Below are positions 1-6,005 of a stretch of DNA of 6,533 nt, one piece after another. Origin of the DNA: a bacterium (GTDB lineage Bacteria; JAMCPX01); assembly GCA_021815065.1 (NCBI GenBank), contig JAKAHI010000079.1, forward strand, positions 1 to 6,533, given 5' to 3'. The position numbers and the translations under genes are program-made. Position 1 is the first letter of the stretch, and each line of letters starts with the position of its first letter. Below the pieces are notes generated by a model. That model saw only the letters and a program-made list of their open reading frames with translations, was not told where the DNA came from and ran no database searches.

Positions 1-1791
1 TTTATCATTTGCCGTGTGTATGCCGTTATCCTTTGCAAACATCTTCAGCTCTTTAAAGTCCGGCACGATGAGTGCAGCGATGTACTTCTTTCCATCGCCA
101 ACAAGACATGCCTGGTCTATATACGGCTTTGCAATCAGAGCGAGCTCGATCGGGTGAGGGGCTATGTTCTTTCCGCCGGATGTAACAAAGAGCTCTTTTT
201 TCCGATCCGTAATGGTGAGGAAGCCTTCTTTGTCAAACTCTCCTATGTCACCGGTTTTAAACCATCCGTCCTCGGTAAAGGTCTCTTTTGTCGCTTCAGG
301 CATGTTCCAGTAGCCTTTGAATATCTGCGGTCCCTTGGCAAGTATTTCCCCGTCTTCAGCTATCTTTTCTTCTGTCCAGATGACCGGTCTGCCGACGGTC
401 CCGGGTTTTATCTGCAGCCGGTGTGCTACCGTGGTATACGCAAGGGAAAGCTTCAAGGCACGGATCGGATTGGTGAAGGGTGATTTGCCCTTTGCCTGCT
501 GGGTGATCATAAGATCAACGGTCCAGTCCACCATCTTCTTCTTGAACCACTTCAGATGATCGACGTCCACGTCCCTGAACTCCGGCTCATTGAAGTTTAT
601 GACCGGTGCTGTTTCCGTGAGCCCGTAGCCCTCGTTGAGCTGGATACCGAGTGACCGTATGAACACGCACACCTCTTTCGATAGTTTGCCTCCGCCCGAG
701 ACAGCGAGTACCAGCCGCTCCATTCCTGCCTGTTTTTTTATCTTACTGAAAAGAAGGTTGTTCGCGAGGGAGAACCATATCAGATCGAGTTGGGGAAGGC
801 GTGTCCCGGTTGCCATGCTGTTGGTGAACTTTTCACCCTGACGCATCGACCAGTCAAACAGCTTCCTGTAGAACGTATTTGACCGTGAAAATGCGGAGCG
901 TACCATATCGTATGTTTTTTCATAAAACCTCGGTATGCTGACAACGACATTCGGCCGTAGTTCGAGCAGGTCGCTTTGGATAGTATTAAAACTTTCGGCA
1001 AATGCAAGGATACCGCCCAGCTTGAGACCGCTTACATGGTAGTCCGCAGTCCTGCCCATGACGTGGCACAGGGGAAGGTGGACAAGGCTGAGCAGATGAA
1101 GGTCCAGCTCTTTTACCCGTTTGAGCAGTGTAGAATTTGAGCTCTGGTGTATATTGGCAATCCAGTTCGCCTGCGTGAGGATTGCTCCCTTTTGTCTTCC
1201 CGTGGTTCCGGAGGTGTAAATGATGGAGGCAGTGTCTTCTGGTTTAACGGCCTGGATATGTTCCTCTGCCTCTTTCCTGCTGCCTTTCTTCCGGCCTATA
1301 TCCATGACCTCGGCAAAGGTATATACGCCCCCGGGTTTTTGCCCTTTCCATGTTCCCATGGTGATAATTACTTTTACCGCCGAACCGTTTCCCGTTACTT
1401 TCAGGGACATTTCGGCTTTTTCCTGGGTGGATGCAATGACAAAACCGGATCCGCTGTCCTTGAGCATGAAGGCCAGTTCATCCTTGCTCAGCGTAGGATA
1501 CAGCGGTACTTCGATAGCACCGCATACCTGGAGTGCCTGGTCTGCTATGATCCACCGGGGCCTGCTTTCCGAGAATATGGCTGCTCTGTCGCCTTTTTTC
1601 AGACCGAGCACCAAAAGCCCTGATGCGAAATCCATGACTTCATCCTGGGCTTCTTTCCATGTGATGGAACGCCATGTTTTTGCGGGATCACCCTGCTTAT
1701 CGAACTTCCCCATAAGGAAAACATAATTGTTCCCATAGCGCTCAGCCTGGTTATGGAATATACCGCACAGGGTATCGTTACTGTAAGACAT
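1..1791 (-). CDS. Long-chain acyl-CoA synthetase (AMP-forming, FAA1/FadD15-type), C-terminal end off window
   Basis: Activates a fatty or related carboxylic acid with ATP to an acyl-adenylate and transfers it to CoA; expected to be cytoplasmic or peripheral on the inner membrane. 597 codons are open from an ATG at 1791 to the left edge. Visible ANL-superfamily motifs are the phosphate loop YTSGTTGRQKG (residues 192-202), the adenine/acyl motif EGYGLTET (387-394), GWFKTGD with the ribose-binding Asp515, and the hinge region DRKKELFVTSGGKNIAP (529-545). The final part of the C-terminal lid, with its catalytic lysine region, is missing; I estimate about 40-60 residues from the usual family length. 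The start is supported by AAAGGAG (1798-1804) six bases upstream. An unusual stretch of about 57 residues (405-461) separates the EGYGLTET motif from KPGTVGRP; see findings. The gene is divergent from the SDR gene. The family is clear; chain-length preference and the exact substrate cannot be read from the sequence. Confidence 0.93.
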   Translation of the reverse strand, partial: MSYSNDTLCGIFHNQAERYGNNYVFLMGKFDKQGDPAKTWRSITWKEAQDEVMDFASGLLVLGLKKGDRAAIFSESRPRWIIADQALQVCGAIEVPLYPTLSKDELAFMLKDSGSGFVIASTQEKAEMSLKVTGNGSAVKVIITMGTWKGQKPGGVYTFAEVMDIGRKKGSRKEAEEHIQAVKPEDTASIIYTSGTTGRQKGAILTQANWIANIHQSSNSTLLKRVKELDLHLLSLVHLPLCHVMGRTADYHVSGLKLGGILAFAESFNTIQSDLLELRPNVVVSIPRFYEKTYDMVRSAFSRSNTFYRKLFDWSMRQGEKFTNSMATGTRLPQLDLIWFSLANNLLFSKIKKQAGMERLVLAVSGGGKLSKEVCVFIRSLGIQLNEGYGLTETAPVINFNEPEFRDVDVDHLKWFKKKMVDWTVDLMITQQAKGKSPFTNPIRALKLSLAYTTVAHRLQIKPGTVGRPVIWTEEKIAEDGEILAKGPQIFKGYWNMPEATKETFTEDGWFKTGDIGEFDKEGFLTITDRKKELFVTSGGKNIAPHPIELALIAKPYIDQACLVGDGKKYIAALIVPDFKELKMFAKDNGIHTANDK

Positions 1792-1824
1792 AGAACACTC
1801 CTTTATTCATAGATTTCTTTTGTT

Positions 1825-1853
1825 TATGTAACGTATCAGCAAAGCCTTGTAAA
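1825..1853 (-). promoter_or_regulatory. Candidate proximal sigma70 promoter of the acyl-CoA synthetase gene
   Basis: On the minus strand, TTTACA (1853-1848) and TACATA (1830-1825) are separated by exactly 17 bases. A start about seven bases downstream would give a leader of roughly 27 bases that carries the AAAGGAG ribosome binding site. The match is to consensus only, by eye; a distal candidate also exists, and either or both could be used. Confidence 0.4.
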
Positions 1854-1920
1854 TCCCCCATTGAGAACATTGAACGACATTTTCGGGCATGCTGCATCCA
1901 TCCCAATCGGTATTAACAAA

Positions 1921-1949
1921 AAAATATAGGGATCCCTGTTTACTGTCAA
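1921..1949 (-). promoter_or_regulatory. Candidate distal sigma70 promoter of the acyl-CoA synthetase gene
   Basis: On the minus strand a perfect TTGACA -35 box (1949-1944) is followed after 17 bases by TATTTT (1926-1921); an alternative -10, TATATT (1928-1923), has a 15-base spacer. The palindrome AGGGATCCCT occupies most of the spacer, as expected for a repressor site. The leader from this promoter would be about 120 bases. Consensus match only. Confidence 0.4.
1928..1937. promoter_or_regulatory. Perfect 10-base palindrome AGGGATCCCT in the promoter spacer, possible operator
   Basis: AGGGATCCCT reads the same on both strands and lies between the -35 and -10 boxes of the distal promoter candidate for the acyl-CoA synthetase. 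A protein bound here would block polymerase. It is short, so chance is possible; no regulator gene is present in the window to pair with it. Confidence 0.3.
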
Positions 1950-1956
1950 GCTAACC

Positions 1957-1976
1957 CGACGTACCGGTGTACGTCG
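1957..1976. promoter_or_regulatory. Perfect inverted repeat (8-base arms, 4-base centre) between divergent genes, possible operator
   Basis: The arms CGACGTAC and GTACGTCG are exact reverse complements around the centre CGGT. The element lies 40 bases before the SDR start codon and just upstream of the distal promoter of the acyl-CoA synthetase, so one bound dimer could affect both genes. The size suits a TetR-type or other dimeric regulator. No T-run follows, so it does not look like a terminator. A leader-RNA hairpin is the alternative reading. Confidence 0.45.
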
Positions 1977-2016
1977 TTATTGCTTTGGAGCCGGGGGTAT
2001 TGTATGGAGATAAGGT

Positions 2017-2997
2017 ATGAAGGTACTTATAACAGGGGCCGCGGGATTTCTTGGTACGAATATCGTGCTGGCCTGCCTGAACAAGGGATGGAAGGTGCGG
2101 GCATTCACTCTTGAGGGCTCACCGGTAAACTATATTCAGCATCCGGATGTCGAAATACAATACGGCGATGTGGCGGATGCCGGGGCTGTCAGGAATGCCA
2201 TGAACGGAGTAGATGCGGTCATACACTGTGCAGGCGATACGAGCTTTTGGAAAAAACTTTTCGAGCGACAGAGAAAAACAAACGTCGAAGGCGTTAAAAC
2301 CGTTCTCCAGACTGCCCTGGAGCTGAAGATAAAGAAGGTGGTCCACACGAGCACGGTCGATGCGTTCGGGTATAACCCCAACGGACTTGCCGATGAAAAC
2401 TGGCATGAATATAACTATGAGGGCTGGGGATACAACTATGCAGACACGAAAAGGCAGGGACAGGCAATAGCCCTTTCCTACGCACAACAGGGGCTCGATG
2501 TTGTCGTGATAAATCCCGGGAGCATGATCGGTCCGTTCGATCATACACTGCAGTTCGGAAGGCTGTTCATGGATATCAGGGACCACAAAATACCCGCAGT
2601 ACTGCCCGGCGGAGCCCCGTGGGCACATGTTCAGGAAGTGGCAAAGGCGCATGTTGCAGCTCTGGAAAGGGGCAGGGCTGGGCAGATGTATATCTGCGGC
2701 GGGGTGCATGAAACGTACAAGGCCGTGTTTTCGGCAATCGCAGATTCAATCGGCGTCAAGCCGCCCCGTTTCACCATGCCGCCGTGGATGACCGTTACTT
2801 ACGGCTATGCGATGGAGTTACTGTCGGATTTTTCCGATAAAAAACCCGACCTGAATCCCGGACAGGCGAGGTATATGTCCGTATTCCCGAAGTACGATTC
2901 TTCAAAGGCTCAGCGCGAGCTTGGTTTTGTTTCCCTGCCTCTTAAAAAAATGGTTGAGGACGCACGGGACTGGTATATCCAGAAAGGGTTTCTGTAG
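2017..2997 (+). CDS. NAD(P)-dependent epimerase/dehydratase family protein (extended SDR, dihydroflavonol-4-reductase-like)
   Basis: A 326-residue cytoplasmic oxidoreductase of the extended short-chain dehydrogenase family. The Rossmann glycine motif TGAAGFLG is at residues 6-13, GDV at 50-52 is the usual adenine-contacting Asp site, HTSTVDAFG (110-118) holds the Ser/Thr of the active site, and YADTK (Tyr141, Lys145) is the catalytic YxxxK. NPGSMIGP (166-173) is the usual substrate-side motif, and the C-terminus (YDSSKAQRELGF and onward) matches the dihydroflavonol reductase, 3-beta-hydroxysteroid dehydrogenase and hopanoid-associated HpnA type. Length is normal for the group. After strand 2 the sequence is RAFTLEGS, with Glu33 rather than the Arg often seen in NADPH-preferring relatives, so NAD(H) is possible (inference). 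The ATG at 2017 has GGAG (2006-2009) seven bases upstream. It is divergent from the acyl-CoA synthetase. Substrate unknown; the subfamily call is less sure than the fold. I found no convincing -35/-10 pair for it. Confidence 0.88.
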   Translation: MKVLITGAAGFLGTNIVLACLNKGWKVRAFTLEGSPVNYIQHPDVEIQYGDVADAGAVRNAMNGVDAVIHCAGDTSFWKKLFERQRKTNVEGVKTVLQTALELKIKKVVHTSTVDAFGYNPNGLADENWHEYNYEGWGYNYADTKRQGQAIALSYAQQGLDVVVINPGSMIGPFDHTLQFGRLFMDIRDHKIPAVLPGGAPWAHVQEVAKAHVAALERGRAGQMYICGGVHETYKAVFSAIADSIGVKPPRFTMPPWMTVTYGYAMELLSDFSDKKPDLNPGQARYMSVFPKYDSSKAQRELGFVSLPLKKMVEDARDWYIQKGFL

Positions 2998-3011
2998 ATG
3001 CATTTTTCGGG

Positions 3012-3920
3012 TTAATAATTGCGCCGTATGAATTTTCCCGTGGAAATAACAGCCCCGGTCATCCCCATCAGGGCGCTTCCTGCGAGTAATGCAAGTATGG
3101 CATTTGTGGAAAGGAAGGAAACATTCATAGTTAAAAACAACGATCCCAGTGTCGTATGCAGCCTGTATAAGAAGAGTCTGTAAACAAGATACAAAAACAC
3201 GATCGAGATACCGGTGCCGGCCAGCACCTGAATCATGCCCTCCAGCATGAAGGGAATTTCTATAAACAGATTGGTTGCACCGACGAGTTTCATAATTTCT
3301 ATTTCATCTTTTCTCGAAAAAATCGATATGCGGATAGTGTTTGAGACAATGATGAAAATGGCGAACAGCATAAACCCGCCTATGCCGATGCCGAGCATCT
3401 TTACCAGAATCAATATGCCGGAGACTTTTTGTGCAATTTGCGCTCCGTACTGGACATCGGAAACACCCGGTACGCGCTTAATGGCTGCAGCGAGTTTGTC
3501 AATGGAGTTATTGTTTAATACGCTTTCTTGAACGGTTATTGTCAGGTATGCGGGCAGCACATCTGCGCTCACGCCGCTGAGAATGCCCGCCTGTCCTTTG
3601 AGCTCTTCCCTGAATTGACCGAGGGCATCCTGTTTGGAATAATATTTTATAGTTTTGATCCCTGCCGTGTTTTTGATGCGGTTCTCAAGCGACGTAAGGT
3701 CGCCGCCGGACAATCCATCCTGCAGGTATGCAATAATCCTTATCCGGCCTTTCCATTCCCCGAGGACCGAATTTACATTGTTATAGATGATAAAGAAAAT
3801 GTTCAGGATAAAAAAAGCCACTGCAATGGTTATGATCGTAACTGCATTCAGATAGAGATTGGTTTTTATGCCTTTGACGGTGGTAGCTATGAAGTAGGTT
3901 ATTCTTTCAATACTTTTCAT
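3012..3920 (-). CDS. ftsX: Cell division protein FtsX, permease-like subunit of the FtsEX ABC complex
   Basis: A 302-residue inner-membrane protein. FtsX couples ATP hydrolysis by FtsE to activation of peptidoglycan hydrolases at the septum through its large outer loop. Four hydrophobic segments fit the family: about 24-46, 168-193, 228-249 and 272-293. The outer loop lies between the first two, at about 47-167. The motif SRKDEIEIMKLVGATNLFIE (202-221), in the cytoplasmic loop between the second and third segments, is the typical FtsX/MacB-like signature and the likely contact with FtsE. It follows ftsE with 21 bases between them. Upstream of the ATG there is only a weak purine stretch (GCAGAGA), which suggests dependence on translation of ftsE. 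It is the last gene of the series: the convergent SDR gene ends 14 bases away, and no EnvC-like or M23 peptidase gene follows as it does in many bacteria. Confidence 0.95.
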   Translation of the reverse strand: MKSIERITYFIATTVKGIKTNLYLNAVTIITIAVAFFILNIFFIIYNNVNSVLGEWKGRIRIIAYLQDGLSGGDLTSLENRIKNTAGIKTIKYYSKQDALGQFREELKGQAGILSGVSADVLPAYLTITVQESVLNNNSIDKLAAAIKRVPGVSDVQYGAQIAQKVSGILILVKMLGIGIGGFMLFAIFIIVSNTIRISIFSRKDEIEIMKLVGATNLFIEIPFMLEGMIQVLAGTGISIVFLYLVYRLFLYRLHTTLGSLFLTMNVSFLSTNAILALLAGSALMGMTGAVISTGKFIRRNY

Positions 3921-3941
3921 TGAATACGTCTCTGCAGCTTA

Positions 3942-4598
3942 CTATTTCTCTATGAGCCTGCCGTGCTCAAGGGTTATAATACGTTTATTGTAAGTCGTTA
4001 TCAGATTCTTGTCATGGGTCGCGACGACCACGGTTGTCCCCCGTATGTTAATCTCAGAAAAAAGCTTCATGATGTCGTTCGTGAGGTCCGGGTCTAAATT
4101 GCCGGTGGGCTCGTCCGCGAGAAGGATTGCAGGTTCGTTAACGAGTGCCCGTGCAATAGAGATCCTCTGTTGTTCTCCTCCGGACAGCCGCAGGGGATAA
4201 GCGTTTGACTTGTGCTGAAGTCCGATCATTTTCAATATTTCCCATACCTTTTTTTTGATTTCCTTCTTCGGCATTCCGAGTACCGCGAGCGTCAGTGCAA
4301 CATTATCGAACACCGTCCGGTCCGGCAGGAGTTTAAAGTCCTGGAACACGACGCCGATATTCCTTCTCAAAAAGGGCATCGCTGACTTTTTCAATCTTGT
4401 GATGTTATAGCCATTGATGATGATCTGGCCTTTTGTGGGCGGTTCTGCAAGGAACATAAGTTTTAACAGGGTCGTTTTCCCTGCGCCGCTCGGACCCGTT
4501 ATAAAAACAAACTCGCCTTTTTCTATCTGAACGCTGATGTCTTCCAGCGCAGCGTTGCCTTTCAAATAGTGCTTATAAACATGAAAAAATTGAATCAT
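3942..4598 (-). CDS. ftsE: Cell division ATP-binding protein FtsE
   Basis: ABC ATPase partner of FtsX; a cytoplasmic dimer that drives the FtsEX divisome complex. In the 218-residue reading the Walker A is GPSGAGKTT (35-43), the Q-loop is VFQD (Gln86), the signature is LSGGEQQ (138-144), Walker B is ILLADEP (Asp162, Glu163) and the switch His is in ATHD (His195). FLRRNIGVVFQD and LLPDRTVFDNVAL are typical of FtsE. I chose ATG 4598 because MIQFFHVYKHY aligns with the N-terminus of known FtsE (MIRFEHVSKAY in E. coli). The frame is open further, to a TTG at 4634 that would give 230 residues and overlap the preceding gene, but that start has no Shine-Dalgarno sequence and adds 12 residues without family support. 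The chosen ATG also lacks a clear Shine-Dalgarno sequence, so coupling to the stop 10 bases upstream is likely. Confidence 0.95.
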   Translation of the reverse strand: MIQFFHVYKHYLKGNAALEDISVQIEKGEFVFITGPSGAGKTTLLKLMFLAEPPTKGQIIINGYNITRLKKSAMPFLRRNIGVVFQDFKLLPDRTVFDNVALTLAVLGMPKKEIKKKVWEILKMIGLQHKSNAYPLRLSGGEQQRISIARALVNEPAILLADEPTGNLDPDLTNDIMKLFSEINIRGTTVVVATHDKNLITTYNKRIITLEHGRLIEK

Positions 4599-4608
4599 GA
4601 CCGGTGTT

Positions 4609-5019
4609 TCATTTGTCTTCGGTTGTCTCGACAAGATAGTCGAGGATCACCTCATCAAGATTCTTCGTTTCCTCATCGATATTCAAGGTTTTTTCATCCT
4701 GTTTCACCGGCTGCTTCGCTTCCTGCGGTTTTGCGCTTTTTTCCTTCTGGATCTCAATGACGAGCTGATGCGAATCATAAGAGCCGTCCCGCAATTCCAT
4801 GACCATCTTTTTGTGCTGCTCTTTCATGATATCGGCAACGATCTTCTCAAGGTCGTTTATCTTTATGATATCCATATAGCTTGTTTTCTTCGTTGCTATG
4901 ATGTTACCACCGATGAAGAGATGGGTTATAATAAAAGGATTATCTCTGCCGCTGTCCTCTGTCTGCACATGAAAGGTAATACCTTTGTGTATAATGTTGT
5001 GATTATATCCCAGAAGCAT
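4609..5019 (-). CDS. Conserved-looking hypothetical protein between mauE-like gene and ftsE
   Basis: A 136-residue soluble protein with no signal peptide or membrane segment; I cannot assign a function. The first half (about 4-50) looks beta-rich, with GYNHN, FHVQTEDSG, ITHLFIGG and ATKKTSY, and is probably a small folded domain. Residues 52-82 look helical (DLEKIVADIMKEQHKKMVMELRDG). The rest, from about 92, is Lys/Glu/Gln-rich, probably disordered, and ends acidic. From memory, similar GYNHN...HVQTED...THLF...KKTSY proteins occur in deltaproteobacteria and relatives as uncharacterised proteins; I could not check this. It starts one base after the stop of the MauE-like gene and ends 10 bases before ftsE, so it is almost surely co-expressed with both. 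There is no good Shine-Dalgarno sequence; GGAGAG lies too far upstream (about 16 bases), which suggests translational coupling. Confidence 0.8.
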   Translation of the reverse strand: MLLGYNHNIIHKGITFHVQTEDSGRDNPFIITHLFIGGNIIATKKTSYMDIIKINDLEKIVADIMKEQHKKMVMELRDGSYDSHQLVIEIQKEKSAKPQEAKQPVKQDEKTLNIDEETKNLDEVILDYLVETTEDK

Positions 5020-5020
5020 A

Positions 5021-5506
5021 CTATTTTATTGTTTTTCTCTCCAGTACGGTATCGATGCTCAGCATAAATTCTTTTGTAAAAACCAGGGCAATGGCCACGA
5101 TAAGGAATACTACATCCCTGATCAGTATTGCCGAGCCGATCTTCTCGTTCATACCGAATAGGTCGAAACAGCCGCAGTCCATGGAAACTCCCCTGTGGAT
5201 ATTTATCCAGATGGCGATGATAAAGGATACCAGCAGCCAGCCCAGTGCAAACGACGCACCCCTTGTGCCGAACCCGATAATGAGCATAATACCGCCTATC
5301 ATCTCAATCCATGGCAGGGTCTCGGCAAAGATCTTTGCAAGACCGAGAGGAAGAATATTGAAGTTGATGACCGTAGAGACAAGTGCATCGGGATGGAGCA
5401 GCTTGCCATACGCCGCTACCACGAATACAATGCCGAGTATTACTCTGAGAACGAGGATAATGACGGGTCTCATCAAGGCAAAATTGATTACACATTTCCT
5501 TTCCAT
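5021..5506 (-). CDS. MauE/DoxX-family redox-associated membrane protein
   Basis: A 161-residue inner-membrane protein with four predicted hydrophobic segments, at about 12-32, 62-80, 84-103 and 126-146. Family hallmarks are LRVILGIVFVVAAYGKLLHP near the N-terminus, PWIEMIGGIMLIIGFGTRGA in the middle, and DCGCF (Cys111, Cys113) between the third and fourth segments. MauE is named for its role in maturing methylamine dehydrogenase; most relatives sit beside thioredoxin-like or rhodanese genes and are thought to handle thiol redox chemistry. No methylamine dehydrogenase gene is in view, so I give no mauE symbol. The start ATG has AAAGGAG (5514-5520) seven bases upstream, inside the end of the rhodanese gene, whose stop is one base away. 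Partnering with the rhodanese is inferred from this spacing. A start at Met12 is possible but has no ribosome binding site. Confidence 0.85.
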   Translation of the reverse strand: MERKCVINFALMRPVIILVLRVILGIVFVVAAYGKLLHPDALVSTVINFNILPLGLAKIFAETLPWIEMIGGIMLIIGFGTRGASFALGWLLVSFIIAIWINIHRGVSMDCGCFDLFGMNEKIGSAILIRDVVFLIVAIALVFTKEFMLSIDTVLERKTIK

Positions 5507-5507
5507 C

Positions 5508-6005
5508 TTAAGGCTCCTTTCCTACTGATATAGGAAGGTTGGCATTGATCCATCCGGGCCAACCCTCGGTCATGACATAGACATTGGTATAGCCGATTGC
5601 CATGAGGTCCTTTGCAACATCAACGCTCAGGCCGCACCCTGTACCGTGACAATAGGTAATAATCTTTTTGTCCTTTGTTAAAAGCTTCTTAAACTGCGGA
5701 TAGACCTGCTGAAACCGGTCATACGGTATATTGATTGCACCCTTTATGTGCCCTTCGCGGTATTCTGCGTTATCCCGCGCATCTATGAAAACAGCACTGT
5801 TGCCCGTATAGTTGGAATATGCATCTTCTATGCTTATTGTTTTCATCGCCGATATCTGCTGCAGGTAGCTTTGCGGCACAATCAGCTTGTCCGGTGTTTC
5901 TGTCTGTGGTATGACTGCATGAATGAGTATTCCCACGATAAAGGAAACCACATAGATAGCCACTGTTATTACGAGCACCGATTTCCACGACTTGTTTAGA
6001 TTCAT
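5508..6005 (-). CDS. Membrane-anchored rhodanese-like sulfurtransferase
   Basis: A 165-residue protein with one N-terminal membrane segment (about 9-32) and a single rhodanese domain (about 55-160). Lys5 and Lys8 before the segment predict N-in, placing the domain outside the cytoplasm. Rhodanese marks are FIDARDNAEYREGHIKGAINIP (Asp75; GHIKGA 85-90) and the active loop YCHGTGCGLS with Cys119, the predicted persulfide carrier, and a second Cys124. The usual loop Arg (CxxGxR) is absent; the C-x4-C pattern suggests thiol redox as well as sulfur transfer. Rhodaneses move sulfane sulfur between donors and thiols; the partner here is unknown. I chose ATG 6005, seven bases after AGGAGAGG and overlapping the mnmA stop as ATGA. 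A longer frame starts at ATG 6026 but has no ribosome binding site and only adds MDRRGKK. Confidence 0.88.
   Translation of the reverse strand: MNLNKSWKSVLVITVAIYVVSFIVGILIHAVIPQTETPDKLIVPQSYLQQISAMKTISIEDAYSNYTGNSAVFIDARDNAEYREGHIKGAINIPYDRFQQVYPQFKKLLTKDKKIITYCHGTGCGLSVDVAKDLMAIGYTNVYVMTEGWPGWINANLPISVGKEP

Noticed and set aside
1147..1726. Two overlapping plus-strand open frames of about 160 codons opposite the acyl-CoA synthetase
   Set aside because: The minus strand there encodes clear ANL motifs such as the phosphate loop; the plus-strand products have no recognisable features.
1859..1873. Direct repeat CATTGA...CATTGA with a 9-base period upstream of the acyl-CoA synthetase
   Set aside because: Only two six-base copies, which chance readily explains; no link to a known binding site.
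2119..2709. Long open frame (196 codons) on the minus strand across the SDR gene
   Set aside because: It lies wholly opposite a well-supported SDR gene, its product is rich in Cys, His and Ile with no family pattern, and no ribosome binding site fits.
1..2997. Possible part of an OleABCD olefin pathway (ligase plus SDR resembling OleC and OleD)
   Set aside because: The ligase has the FAA1-type motif set, the genes are divergent, and no thiolase (OleA) or hydrolase (OleB) gene is visible.
2980..3007. Small hairpin CAGAAA-GGG-TTTCTG at the end of the SDR gene, with TTTTT eight bases after the stem, as a possible terminator between convergent genes
   Set aside because: The six-base stem is AT-rich and overlaps the coding end, and the T-run is distant. 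On the other strand no T-run follows, so it is too weak to call.
5055..5533. Plus-strand open frames opposite the MauE-like gene
   Set aside because: They are shadows of the membrane protein's codon pattern; the minus frame carries the family motifs and a strong ribosome binding site.
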